Source: Galaxea fascicularis (taxonomy: Eukaryota; Cnidaria; Anthozoa; Scleractinia; Euphylliidae). Taken from it: DNA of 64,000 nucleotides. Where the stretch lies: assembly GCA_948470475.1 (NCBI GenBank), contig OX419345.1, positions 10,301,001 to 10,365,000 on the forward strand. The letters are read 5' to 3'. Shown here piece after piece: positions 40,901 through 55,282 of this stretch. The position numbers and the translations under genes were made by a program. The first letter of the stretch is position 1, and each line of letters begins with the position of its first letter. The notes under the pieces are model-generated. The model was not told where the DNA came from. It saw only the letters and a list, made by a program, of their open reading frames with translations, and searched no databases.

Positions 40901-43900
40901 AAGGGACTGTTTGCTAGTTTAAGCACCCTCTTAGGCCGAGGTGAAGCGAACTGGTTTTAAAGTAAAATCACGTGGTACTCACGTCTAGAGGTGGTTCGAC
41001 TGCCAAGACACACTGACCGAGACACACGTGCACGAACATAGAACTAGTACGGTTATTCGAACCTCGGATTGTAGAATATAGGAACGATCTCCAAGCAGAC
41101 AGGATTTATCATCAGTCTTAAAACTTTCATATTTGATCCAAACCAGTTAACTGCTTCACTCAGCCAGATTAAACAGTAAAATGCATTTATGATTCAACTA
41201 AATTACTTGACAAATGTAGTTCGTTTTCTAATCAAGAAATGGTCGTGCCAAACGCGTGATGATCGAGACAAAATTTGGAAAAGCTCCTTGTGTTCACAGA
41301 CTGATTGTTACTATGGGCCAGCCATCACATGATTACAGGGTGCTTCGAAACAAAGCGGCCTTGTTCTAAAAAAATAACTGTCTAGGATTTGTCGTAAACA
41401 ATTTTCTTAATAGGTTCAATCAAGCGGAGTTCAGGCGTGTCGGTGTTACCAAATCCTACAAGTAGATGTTTAGCTTCTTAAGCTTCTTTCCTGGTCTCTA
41501 ACTGGTGTGCCTGACACTGAACGAAAAGCCCGGCAACTTTTTCTTGCCAACGATCACTGGGATGCAAAACTTGAATAGAGCCAAAAAGGTGACGACTTCG
41601 TCTCAGGGGCATGAATGAATGACGAGCTGAAATCCACAGCCACTATGGGATGAAATGTTTACAGAATTGAGAGCCGCCACCTATGTGGACGCAATAAGGC
41701 GTGAACCAGCCTCACCTAAGGCGTCTGTTCCTGTTTACAGGATTTTCACCTTCAAACCACCTGACCAACCACAAAAATATCAAATTAGATTCTGCAAAAG
41801 TGTCCGCAACGTGTCAAAGCTCAAAAGCTCCATTTCAAACATAAGCTCCTTCCTGGAGGGCTTAGTAGATGGTAGTAAAGGAAATGAACGATCATCGGAT
41901 CTCAATTGAGTGTTCAACCTTATACAAGCCACCTGTACAACATAATCAATAGAAAAACAGGAAAGCAAGGCACAATAGTCATCATGAGAGACTGATATCA
42001 CAATTTACGTCCTCCCTGGTTTCGAAAGTTGGGAACAATTTAACCACTTTCTACGGCATCAAAACCACCAATAAGACACTACTCGCAGCTTCTATTTGTC
42101 TGGTCTTAATCCAAAATTCTATTTACAGGGTCTATTTTCTTCCAGGTAAAGGGTAGCTGATGAAGAAAAACCTGATTTTTTTCCTAGTTTGTGATGTGCG
42201 CCTTGCTATATGAAGGTTGCATTTCTCGTATCGGGTTCACTTGCTTAAATCGCACAAGCCATGCCCCGAACTAGGAACGGTAAAACAACAGGGATTCGCA
42301 CTTGCACTTTTGGTTTAATTCTTCAGTTGGGATCTTTACTGTCACAGTCAGCTTGCCTCATCTACCTCCTAGCCTGCACTCTTCTCTCACGTTATTGAGT
42401 ATTTATGGTATATCAGGTTTCTGTAGTGCAATATTTCATTATTGAGACGCACACGGCCAGTACTGCGGTAAACGTTAACGTTGAGTTGATCTCACAAAAC
42501 CCATGGCCACGAAACAGCAAGCAACAGCTTTGAACCTGACTCATCTCCTCTCTTCTTTAACTTCTAACACCACAACCTTAAGAGTTTGACTAAACATTTA
42601 TCATTTATTAGAATAAAGTCACTAACTCACTAACTCAGCAAAATTGAACAACAAGGTGAACGGACGGGCATTTTATTAAACTTCCCAAAACTTTTGTCAC
42701 AAACACTATTGATGACAACATGAACTCAAAGTGCAATGATATAAACTTGGAACAGATTCAATTTCATACAAACCTTCACATAATTTAGTTTCTAAAATAC
42801 TGCGAAAAAAAAAACATATGGATTGAAATATCATAGTTAAAAGGCGGCGTAGACGTTAAAACCACCTTGAAATTAGACCGTATTTTCTACAGGTTTCCCG
42901 GCGTAATAAGTCCCGCGGGATATTGGAAGAACAGGCGAGAAGTTTGTAAATCGAATCACTTTACACGCTTTTCTCCGGAGTGAGTGCTGTCTTTTGCTTT
43001 TATAAAATAGTTTCTCCGGAAGAAAACTTTTCATTTTTTGTCTTGCAGTTTTTATGGGTTTACCTTTACAATAAAACAGGTTTTTGACCAATCAGACCGC
43101 GCGTAGTACCTCACTTATTTTATAAAGTACTGATGAGTATAACCAGTCGGGAAAGTACTGCACAAATACATTGCTCTTCGGTATAAGAAAATGATTAAAC
43201 TGCCAAATTTGTTTCACTAGTCACGATGCTAAACGTTTGCTAGTACTGTCTACATGGCCAACGTTTGACTTTCGCCCTTTCGCCGTTCGTTACCGTAACA
43301 GCCCGGTTGTCCTGGTACAGCCTTCACTGGCAGTTCAGGGTGACACAAACCCTATCTGCATTGTTGTTTCTTCTATGAATCGGCAATACAGGGTTCGTAA
43401 ACACAATTTGTACTAGTTTCTAAAAAAAATTAATCACACACCGGTTAAGAGATTTGTTTGTGACTGTGTTTTGCTCAATTAAGTCTTTTTCCCGCCTTTT
43501 CATCGTTTTTAAAGAACAACAATTCAGTCAATAACACCGACATTGGCTTAAGAACTTAATTGGCCTTTAACCTGAGTGTATGAGCAAAGTCTACATTGGC
43601 CGAAATAAACAATGCCAAAGGGAAAATAATAATACTACTCCAGAACTAAACTGAACGTGTCAATCAAAGAGGCAAACACGCACTAAACTGATACTAATAC
43701 TAATTTAAAATCTTTTTGTTGGACTGACGGTGGGTTGATGATTTCTAGAAACAAAGACACTCTATCAGCAGAGCGAAAACCATTCAGCTTCACGGTGTGA
43801 AAACGTGCACAATCCTCAGTTATGAAAATTTATTTTCGACGCCTTTTACGTTTGGGTTATCGTTCACACCAACAAAATGCGCGAAGGTGAACAGAAGACA

Positions 43901-44995
43901 AAAGTTAACCCCTGTTTCCCAATACTGCCAAAGTAAACATCTGACCGATTTTCTCATATTTCTCTTTATGAAAAGTGGAACAAAGCCAACAGCACTACAT
44001 GAAAGTACCTCTTGGGCTTAAATTTAAATGTTCAGACATAACAATTTCATCCACGGACTCAACAGTAGGACCGCTTGCATGACTCGTAACAAAGTGCAAA
44101 ATTAATTTAGACCCATGTGAAAGCTCAACACAGGAAGTAGGCGTGATGGAGATAAGAGGATCTTGAGGTGTTGTAACTGTTCCTGAACCCTGATTCTATG
44201 TTTACAAACCAACGGCAATATCCTGCACGGTTGGTTTTAATTTTATGGTGGCTCCATTTTCCTATTTGAGCCACGTTGTTTGAATAGGTAATGTTGTTGT
44301 GGGATTGTGTGACAATAAAGTACTTGTTACAAGAGAACGTCTAACGTGCAAAACTGTGGAGTGTTTTCTTGTTGACGTTATGTGTTTTGTCCCGCAAAGT
44401 TATTGGCAATTGTATTTTCTCGCTTTTTGTCTACTTAGGTGGTTGGTTTAGAATAAAATACAACTAGCCTAAAAGAAGGCCAGGGGAAAAAAGACGGCCA
44501 ATAAGATATTCCACGGTACCTGCTTTAAGTTAAGTCTCTCCAGGTTTAGCCAAATGAAATGAAATTTTGTCTTCTATCTCTAGATTGCTCTTTGTGTCCA
44601 TGTGTTTACATAAACCGGATAAGCATCATTGCTTATTCTAACCTCCTCATGAAAATTTAAATCAGGAGATCCCTGTTGAAAGTACTGTTTTAGTTTTATG
44701 CCCAGTTTTGGCGAAGCGCTCGCGGTAGCCATCCCATTAACTGTTTTCGAACCCTGTGATAAGTGCGGCAGCCCGAACTAATGTCGGCTTTATTATGCCT
44801 CGCTCCAGCTCTAAAAGAAAAATTTGCAAGATAAAGAGCCAGGTCCTAAGTCTGGTGGAGTAATTTATTCGTCTTTCCAGCGACTCAGCTGTCAAATTGA
44901 TTGGCAGTTTCTCAAGGGGCTCATTACTTTGGTCCAATGACAGACACGGCGGCTTGACACTCTTGGCAAAGAACAAAAGAGAAGGCGGGTCCCAT
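34970..44995. other. Gene-poor stretch
   Basis: Ten kilobases of AT-rich sequence without an exon I can defend. Short open frames (for example 35828-36121 minus and 41655-41909 plus) lack motifs and splice support. One copy of the dispersed repeat lies at 36210. Distal regulatory DNA of the Musashi gene or unrecognised non-coding RNA could be here, but the sequence does not show it. Confidence 0.45.
36210..36316 (-). repeat. Dispersed 100-bp repeat, copy C
   Basis: Best match to copy A: AGGCCTGCAAGTGAAGGCAC, TAACCCACTG, CCAACAGGTAA, CTGGGTGTTTGTAT and CATCTGTTGAA. Confidence 0.55.
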
Positions 44996-44999
44996 TCGA

Positions 45000-45211
45000 A
45001 TATGTGTCACATCTATGACGGCTTCTAACGGCGTCGCAAGCAAAATTTTCGTGGACCAATCACGAATGACCACAGCTCACAATCAATCAAGAGCATAGGT
45101 GCCAGTTCCAAATGGCGCCAAATTACCACCCATCACGAACCAATCCGAATATAATATCCACGTGTCGGTATTCGTTGGCCTATCTCTTGTTTAGTTGTAG
45201 TTGTAGGAAAA
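45000..45211 (+). promoter_or_regulatory. Likely Musashi promoter and 5' UTR
   Basis: Two CCAAT boxes (45056 and 45140, both in ACCAATC context), an AT-rich TATAATATCC at about 45150 and a CACGTG E box at 45159-45164. These lie 50-160 bp upstream of the Musashi ATG. The transcription start cannot be set from sequence alone. Confidence 0.4.
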
Positions 45212-48200
45212 ATGGAGGCGGATAGCCCACAGCCCGCGGGAGCCTCCAAAGTCGACCTCCAGAACGATCCGGGGTAAGGTTTTCGAAGTCGTAACGTGAA
45301 TTTTAGCCAGCCGATTCGTGTTTTGCTCGCACGAAATGATGGTGTGACTTAAGCTGGTAGCAAATTTCTTGTGGGCATAAATTTCATTTGCTGTGTCCGT
45401 TCTTCTCCCCTTCCTTACAGGAAGATGTTCGTCGGAGGCTTGAGTTGGGAAACCACCGCAGGTAAATCATTTTGTTGATTGTTATAAAAGCATTATGCAT
45501 TAAGGTGGTCGCTAAATAGTCGGTTTCTCCAAAATCAACGATCGAGTCGTGTTTTTCTGCGGCTACAAATGAGCTGAGATGAGTCACGTTTGAAACAATC
45601 GGCTGTGGTTAAGTTCACGGTTCCGTAACGGTCCAATTTTGCCGTCTGTTTCAGAGGGACTGCAGGCGTACTTTAGCAAGTATGGAGACCTAAAGGAGTG
45701 CTTGGTTATGAGGGATCCGAACACAAAACAATCAAGGTAAATACTAAATCTTCCCGAGATGTGAAACCTTTTCTTCCTTCCAGCTCAGACGCCGCGCGCG
45801 ATCAGCTTTGTATTGTAAATGGTATGTCTGAAAAATATGCAATGTGCCTCATAATGGAATTGGCTTTTTTCTGTTTTGTATCCATATTGCAGGGGGTTTG
45901 GGTTTGTAACTTTTGAAGATCCATCCGCTGTAGAATCCGTGTTAAAAGCAGGCCCGCACGATCTCGATCACAAAAAGGTTTGTGAGGAGAATTTTGTAAT
46001 TATTTTTTGCGCGCTCCATAGAGATGGATTCGTTGAAGACCAATTTTCACGCTCCATCTGCAAGCGTCTGGCGGTCGGTGTTTTCATGTGATCATAAAAT
46101 AGTTTATCTTCAGAAAAACATGCGATCGATTCCATCATTTTAGTACGTTTCCTAATTTTTAGCACTCAATTTTGTGCATTTTAGCTCAAGTAGAGGTGTA
46201 TTTTTGCTAAAATCGACGTTCGCGTCCCAGGTAAATTTAATTCACACTACGAAGTTATTGTGATGTTAAGAAGTAGTCGGAGCTTGTACTAGAAAAACGC
46301 AGCCAAAACCGACGCAGAGGTTGACACCTTACTATTTTTTAAAACCGCTCATTGCAGATAGATCCTAAAGTAGCAGTACCCAAAAGACCTCAGCCGAAGG
46401 TAAGGACTTAGCAAAACTTAAGTACGTTCAATTTAGCGTGCAAGGGTGTTTAAATATCGTGTGATGTACATCTCGATCAAAAGATCAGGGTTTAGAAAAA
46501 TGTTTGCTTGACAACAGCGTTGTACCGTCTTTCGATTTGAGCGAGCGTACTTTTTTCAAAGATAGCTTTCAAGCACCGAGACTTCGAGGAAAACCGACTC
46601 AAGTTTCACGCTGTTAAGCCCAGCATTTTGGACACAACTTGCAAAGCGTTAGCCATTTCACCGCCGCCCCGAACTACATTTCCATTCGGAAGCCAGCTTG
46701 CGCGAGCGAGCACAGAATCATCTCACGGAATATACAGTCGGCGCCGTACAATGGTTTCAGGACCTCAACTATGAATTTAATACTCGATTTGGATAAGTAA
46801 GAACGGCTTAAAAAGTACATTGCAAGAGTAACTGCTGCTTCAAAGATGCTTGTCTCCTGTCTCCTCAGTACGCCCACTTGAAACAAAATTGAGGGAGCGA
46901 GTGCGGACAAGGTAAGCGAGACTCCATCACCTCCTACGGGGAAAGCGCTTAAGAGGCGAACGAAATACACGCGATATTCTGGGGGTTTTCCCGATAGAAC
47001 CATTCGCCGCAACATCTTCTAGCGAATTGACGACTGTTCCTTCTCTCGCTTGTTTTTGCCAAAATTGAATAATTGCAGGTTCTCGAGGTCGATTTAAATA
47101 ACCCCATCAAAAAATGCTAACGGAAGCGGTGAGCCTATTCGTGCATGGAGTTCTGCAGTTTTGCTAAACGAAGCAATTACAAACGATAGTGTTTTTATAG
47201 AGTATTTTAGTATGTCCACTGTAGAGGACCAGTCTGGCAATTTATGTTAAACAAACACGATTTTGCACGGCCGTGTCTTGTTTCAGTTCCGTGGAGTGGC
47301 TTCCTTGCACGGGGTCTTAGCTGGTGTGTTTGTTTCGTGTGTTTCGAGGCCATCATAATAAACGAGACTTACGGTGAGGATCTTTTTATCGCTTCAAACG
47401 ATTATATAAATTATTACTCGCTACCAAATCATGTCTTCTGCACCTCCACTGCAGGTTGGAGATGGCGTTCAAAGGAAATTTATGTAACCGTTATTTGCCA
47501 CCTGAAGTAAAAAATACCCCCTATGACTCGATTTCGATTCTCGTCTTTACTTCTGGCGACAACATCGAGTAAATGACCAACATAACATAGTTACCGTTAC
47601 TGAAGAAGAGCACTGCAATTTCAGTTTTCTCTTTAATCGAGGGAGCCGAAGTAATATTGCCCGATCATTAGTTTGTTGTGACCCGGCTGGCAATGTCACA
47701 CAAGTTACGCAAACTTCTTTCAACGAAATGGGTCGCGCGTCGGATCAAGGTTTATCTTTAAGCTTTCAGAAGACGAAGAACAATCACCATCTTGCATTAC
47801 ATGGCTTAGACATTCGTCGCTTTTATTGCGCTTCTTCGCGGTGTTCAGGTCATTTTTCGCACCTACTTGATGCGAAAGTAAATACATTCAAATTAGAGCT
47901 TCCTGTAGCTCATCGTTTTAGAAGATACATTGTCCACAAAGATGAAGTTTCGATTTCTCGAACAGAGTGAAATTAAAACCCGTCTCTTGGATGACAAACA
48001 GTGGAGATGAGAATTAGAGCTCTGTCTAACAAGGAAAGATGTGCTGTAGTTATTTTGTGCAAACAGAATCACATGATGAATATTCATAATAAGTCATGAG
48101 ACATGTTGCAATTCTATTCCACAACAATCGATGAAAAATCGTGATAATAAAATTTCAATAAAGAGAAACTTTGCACCGTCCATTTAGCACATAAAGGATT

Positions 48201-51200
48201 TGCATCAACGGGAAGGGGTTAAGGTACATTATCTTGCTCATGCTATAAATACTTAAGAGATAGAAATACAGTGGCTATGCAATATCGAAATGCTCCAAGA
48301 AAACATTATTGTAGGTATCACGAAATGTCCCTTGACATTAACCATACAGCGCACTTAAAACGTGCTCGAATGGATGAAGGCTGTTTATACTCAAGAGTCC
48401 GTTTTTCAGTAAAAGATGAGACTTGCTTGCTTGAGAAAGAAATGAGATTTAAATCTGTTTAATAATACGACAGGGAAACACCATTTGGTTTACATGCATG
48501 TAGCAAGAGTCATATTTACCACACCTTTTATTAATTTGCCATGCATAAGGCAATTTCTATGCTAACATTAGTCAGTTTTATCAATATTTGTTTGACACTC
48601 CCCAAGGCTTGATTATTCATAAAGGCTTTTTTTAATCTTCCATTTCAATAACATGTCTGGTATTCTAGGTCACAGTGTGATTGACAATACCTTCCACCAG
48701 ACCAAACAACACTTTGGCATGCCGCTCAAAATTATGGCTATAGGCTAGCTTTCACAATTAACTGTTTCATGCTTTAAGAAATCAATTTGCAACTTGCTCT
48801 ATGGAGCACTTTCAGATCTCTTGTTTTTTTTTTGGTAATTATATTTCTTTTGTGATGTTACACAAGCAGTGGAGCATCTGACTGACCTTTACTCTACAAA
48901 CCAACCACAAATGGAATTTATTAGCCATTTTACACTGCAATACTACCCTAGCTAATATATTTGTATAAATAAGAAATGTTGTGCCTCTTTTCTTCACTTT
49001 TTGCATGTCAATTGCTGCAAATTTGTCTGAATTTATAAAATTGTCATGTTTTGCATTACACTGCCTTCTGATATTAAAGTGCCTATCAGAGGCATACTGG
49101 CTGTTGAAACAATAGAGTTCTTTTACTTCAGTGGTTGGCACATTTGATTAACAAAAACAATGTAAACAGTAAACAATGCTATTGAAGCATGAATCATGGC
49201 TATAAATACCCTTGACAAGCTGGTGAAATGCAAACAATCATGTGTCAAGCGTAAGACAGCTTGGTGTTGAGGTACATCAGGCCCTGGTTGTTCAAACGTT
49301 GGATAGCGCTATCCACTGGATAAATCACTATCCAGTGGATAAGTAATGGGAAAGCTAATTGCACTATCCACTGGATAGTGATTTATCCAGTGGATAGCGC
49401 TATCCAGCCTTTGAACAACCGGGGCCAGGACAATAGTCTCCTACAGGAGACGCAGCGGATTGACTCCAGTTCCCGATTCCTTTTTACAATTCCATGTAAT
49501 TAAAAAACCAGGTTATAATTATTATTGTCTCGTTTAAATATAATGTTAATTCATTCTATAATGGCTCAAACAATAAAATATTCTGCACAAGAGCAGTCAT
49601 CGTAAAATAGAAAGTACTGTCTACTAATAAAGTAAGGTGGATACATAGGCTAGCTTATTTCACTCTATAGAGGAATAGCACCGAAATGGCAGAGTACAAC
49701 TCTAATATTGTTAAATGTTTAGAATTTTCAACTTGTGATAAATTGACCAACTTACCATATTGGACAATTAATTCATGAACCCACCAATGTGCACTTTTGG
49801 ATTTTGAATTTCCCACAGATGGTTACAAGAACAAAGAAGATATTTGTTGGTGGTGTATCTGCTTCAACTACAGAAGAGGATTTAACTAACCACTTTAAAG
49901 AGTTTGGCAGTGTAAGTACAATACAATTATCTTGCCAGTGAGCCAAACATTACTATCACTATTGTTACAGTGTCCATTTTTTATTTGATATTAGGGGTCT
50001 CGGAAGAAGTCTCATGGAGAAGAATCAAGACTGGGGAGTCAAATAAATAAATTACTTCTTCAATAGCAATAGATCACCATGAAATTTTCTCAGAGTCTGA
50101 TTGGTTTCAATTGGTCATGTGACATGATAGCATTTACCTGAAGACACTAATAAGATGATAAGGTTCATCCAGCAGAAATGCCCATAGTACTCATCAGTGA
50201 ATGAAGCTCATGCTTATCATTCTTGTTCATTAAAGTCTTGTTCACACTTGAGAAATAATCACAATCGTAATCATGAGAGAGTTATGAGGAAATGTGAGTC
50301 AATACCACGTAACCGCTGTAATAATAAATTTTCATTGTAACCATAAGAAAAGGGAAACTTTCTGATCCTTATGATTGTGGCGCTTACAATGTTGCTTCCG
50401 TCTATGACATTGATTTTTTATTCACACTGGGTTTGAATACTCCTTACCACTACAATTGCAATGCCAGTGTGAACCAGATGTATGCAACTAGTTCCTGGGG
50501 ATTCATATGACAATGGCGTCACAGCCTGGTGTTGGTGGACAATAATTGCAGCATGACCAGTACACCAACAGGGCAGTGATGTTGTATGCATACCATCCTG
50601 AGCTTTTGATTCCAAAATTTAGTACAGTTAAACCCCTATTAAGTGGCCAACTTCAGGGAAAATGGAAAGTAGCCACTTAATGGGGGCTGGCCACTTAACA
50701 GAGGTAAACAACAGTAGAAGAACCATAATCAGGACTTCGACTACTGGCTGCCTAATAGGGGGTGGCCGTTTAACAGGGGGCCACTTAAAAGGGGTTTGAA
50801 CCATCAGCCAACAGTCTCACTACCACTCTATTTAATCACATTAGTAGCTTTCTGCAGCCAATCAAAACAAGAATTTTCCTGATAACTTGTAGAAGAAGTA
50901 ATCAGTACAAGTATGTGACTTGTGGATGTATTCCACCCAGTAAATATTATTGAGGTGAATAAAATTGAATTGAATTGACCACATAAATGCCTGAAGATCA
51001 AAATGTAACCTTGCATCTGTCTTCACTTCAGGTAACCGAATCCAAGCTGATGTTTGACAAAGTTACTAACAGACACAGAGGTAGCATGATCTATACTCAT
51101 CTTGATTATCCCCTAAAATGTCAACCTGCACATCTGAATGCTACAATGACGTTCAACTCAAACAAGCCAAATAAATTTACTTTAATTTCATTTAACTTTA

Positions 51201-53266
51201 TAAATTGTCCTTGCTCTGAAACATGAGATTGATTAAACCTATTCCAGTAACCAGTTTTTCTTTAGAAATGGTTTAATTATTAGCTAATTTCAGTTATTGA
51301 TGTATCATGACCCCAAGAAGAGCAGGGAAGGGGAGAAGGTGGATGGGGGTGACAAAATTGTACTGCCACACACCAAACATGTTTAAGACATGCTAATAAA
51401 TCATTGCGTTTAAAGTGCCTATGACCCCCAAAAAATTTTTCACTAAAATGAATTTTTGCACCTGTTTGAAATGCATTGCAACATTTTTTCCCTTTTTCAA
51501 CAAATCTTGGCTTTTTGTAGGCTTTAAAACTGAGCGTCATTTGTTTCACAACCAAGTCAGAAGGGGCATGTGTCTATTCCTGATTTGATGTCACAAACTG
51601 ATTTGCATTGCATTATAAACTTTTTGCAAACATGCATGCAAAGTAGATTGTGACATCAAATCAGGAGTAGACCGACCCCCCTTCTGACTCTGTCATGAAA
51701 CAAACTATGCTTGGTTTTTTGTAAGTTCTGAAGCCTATAACAAGGCAGGATTATTAAAAAAAAAAAAAAGGACGCAATGCATTTCAAACAGGTGCAAAGA
51801 TTTATTTTAGCAAAAAAAATTTTTTGGTGTAGAGGCACTTTAATTTGTTAACTGAATTGAAAACCTTACATGGTGATGCATGTTTTGTTTGAAGAAGTAT
51901 GGTAAGTGGGTAAATATCACTTTTACCCACCCCCAAAAAAGAGACACCAATCTATTCAGTGGTGGAATTTTTGAAAATTGTCTCTGTTTTCTTCACATGC
52001 AAGAAACTCTGCTTTTTGTTTGTGCATTCTGACACTCTTCATTGTACAATTTTATGTTGGCTCTCAAGTCCCTTAAGTAGTTCTTCATGAACTTTGCGAG
52101 TGGTTCATTATTCAATAACATACTCTTACAAATACATTACAAAATTAAGTTAAACACTTCTGGGAATCACATTTCAACAAAAGACACAAGATATGAGGAA
52201 AGCTCTACCATACTGCTGAGCACTCTGAAGACTTGTCTATATCCCAAAGCCAAAACTATACATACTCAAATTGAACAAGAGGCAAGTTCACTCAGTTTAT
52301 GAAACCTCTCATTGTTATGAAGATTGCAGCATTATGACTCCAAATTTCAAACATACAGTAAAAACAAGCATTGTGATGTTACAATGAAATCTACACAACC
52401 TGCTGTTGTCCAATACTTCTTCGAATACAGTATTTTACATTAGAATGTAGCTACAACATACCGAACATTGATGTAAAAGTGTACAAATGAAATTATAGAC
52501 CAAATTATAGACCAACAAGACCCAAACTCTGTGCTTCATTCTCATTCACACTCATGCATGCACTCACCATCCCAGATGTCAGTATTTTGGCTTTCCTGTG
52601 CCAGTTTGTAAATCATTTAGGAGACATTATTTCAAACAACAATGAACACAACATTGCCATTTTCAACCTACTAACCAAATGAATCAATTTAGGTTGTGAG
52701 GCTTACTGCTGTTATGTAATGTTTCTGAACAGCTGTCCTGATCAACTTCTTTTTATCCCACCAGATTCAGACTTATGCTAGTTTCTTTTTTGCTTGTAGG
52801 TTTTGGGTTTGTAACTTTTCAAAATGAAGATGATGCTGATAGTGCCTGTGAAGAACAGTTTCATATTATAAATGATAAAAAGGTAGGGACTGGTTGGTAG
52901 TTTTTTATAGAACAATACCTGTTTTGGCAGTACTTCTGCCATTGTCATTTGGAATATTACACAAGTATAAGGTTATTTATTATTCATTCAAAATATTTCC
53001 CCATTTCTGATTGGTTAAAACCACACGCATAATTCACCATAACCAGCTGCTGTTCACCAAATTTGGAAAGAAACTTCATCTTATTGAATCAATGATGTCA
53101 AAAGTGTAGCCCGCTGCAGATTATTGAACCGATGACGTCAAAATGATGTCAAAAGTGCAGCCCGCTGCAGATTATTGAACCGATGACGTCAAAATGATGT
53201 CAAAAGTGCAGCCCGCTGCAGATTATTGAACCGATGACGTCAAAATGATGTCAAAAGTGTAGCCCG

Positions 53267-53303
<37 letters not shown>

Positions 53304-55240
53304 CCGCTGCAAATTATTGAACCGCTGACCAAAAAAAGCTGGGGAAGAGATTGTGTTATTGTATTTTAGGTCTACAAATTGTTGGAGGGTGCAAAATTGT
53401 TAAAAATAAAGCTCATTTTCTTTTCTTTAACAGTTTGAAAATATTTTGAATGAATAATAAAGCAATTATTGAATTTGGCTTTCATAGAATATGAAGAATT
53501 CTGCAGATCTCGGAGGATGTTATCCACCTCGGCCTTCGGCCTTGGTGGATAACACCCTCCTCGACCTGCAGAATTCTTCATATCCTACTGAGCCTCATTC
53601 AGTAATTGCTAAATATACCTGTAGTGTAACAGAGAATAAAAATGAGTGCAATAACCATAGAAAACATGAAAATGTATGATTACAAAGAATGTTTTAACTT
53701 AAATTGGTGCAATTACTGATTTAATGAGCAACCTATTTCAAACCCTGAAACTGTCATCCAATAGAGATCTGTCAAGCTACAGTAAATCACCTTTTTAGGC
53801 AACATAATGTTGAATTGATAGTATCATACTGTACTAATACACTGTTTATAGTAAGAATTTTCTAATCTTTTAATTAACTACTTATAATTTAAACATTTTA
53901 ATTTGTTAACTCTTTTGCACTACAGTATGGAATCCTGCAAAGAAAGGTTCTTAAAAAATTGCTAATTGAATAATTATTATGAATATTTGTATGCATTATC
54001 AACATAATTGTATCAAACACAATTTGTCACGTAATTGGTGCGCCATGACGTGGGTGTCCAATTACACATATCCAATAACGTTTTGCAATCATGTGCCTGT
54101 AATTGGACACCTATGCCATTTGCGCATCAATTACATGCACTTTCATGGCTTCCTTTGGAATGTTTTTTCTACTGTTTGTAAGACTCTTGGAACCTATCTC
54201 TGACTTTTGCACTCAAAGGAGGTTCTCAAAATATTCTTAATCTTGAAATTTGTTATTGAGATGATTAACCTGTAATTGGACCTCATGTCGTACAATCCAG
54301 AGAGTAATCATGCTCATAATTTCAAATGGGACTCGTGTGATTTTGAAATTACTCGCTCGATTACTCCCTGAATAAATAAATTATTGTACTCCACTCAGTC
54401 CAATTACTATTACTTATGATTTATTATTATTATTATTATTATTATCATTATTATTATTATTAGCAGAAGTATGAAATTAATATGGAGTTTTCATGATGAC
54501 AGACAGAAGTGAAAAAGGCACAACCAAGAGAAGTGATGCAAAGTTTGCAGGGAGGGCGTGGCAGGGCTGGAAGAGCTATGGCTGGTCGAGGATTCTGTGA
54601 GTAGTCATGAATCTAGGTTTTCATAAAATGGACCAGTCATTAACAATTTACCAGTATCCACAACTGATCATTTATCGTACTATGACAAAATTAATTTACA
54701 GCATCCATGTGACCACAAAAAATCCTTTTTGGCAGAAATATAATCTCATTACCAGGAAATTTATGCCAGTTGCAGTTGAATATAGCATGATAGATTATTT
54801 GAATCCAAGCAATGGTCTTTACACTACATGCCAAAGACACAGTTAGCCCCTGGACCATCACAGAATGCAGCCAACAGTAATAGGATGGAAGTGGCTATGA
54901 GCCATTGAACACAGAAAATGAAAATTATTATAAAGCACTCGCAGGTATATGCTTTTGATTCCATTGTTACTGACAGCAGCAAAAGACAAGCGTGACATTT
55001 GCGTTATATTTTACAGATGATTAAGTCTATGCAGGCTCCAGTTAAAGTGTAATGGTTGTAACTAACAAAGCTCTGTTCTGCTTATCCCAGAGAAAATTAT
55101 CAAAAACAAGTTCTTCTTCTGAATATCTTTCGCTAATCCTTTATATTGTATCTTGATGAAGGCCATTTGCATGATAATCATTTTGGTTACAAGTATAGTT
55201 AACATACGAGCAAGCTATTGTACAGTTGGAATATTATTTT

Positions 55241-55282
<42 letters not shown>

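Noticed and set aside
46674..47015. 113-codon minus-strand ORF in Musashi intron 5
   Set aside because: No domain, no splice context and composition like the surrounding intron. Not supported.
47728..47970. 80-codon plus-strand ORF in Musashi intron 5 as an alternative exon
   Set aside because: No matching acceptor/donor phase and no family resemblance.
53372..53679. Two opposing ORFs with near-identical N-termini (MKNSA..GGCYPPRP)
   Set aside because: Mirror images created by the 96-bp palindrome, not related genes.
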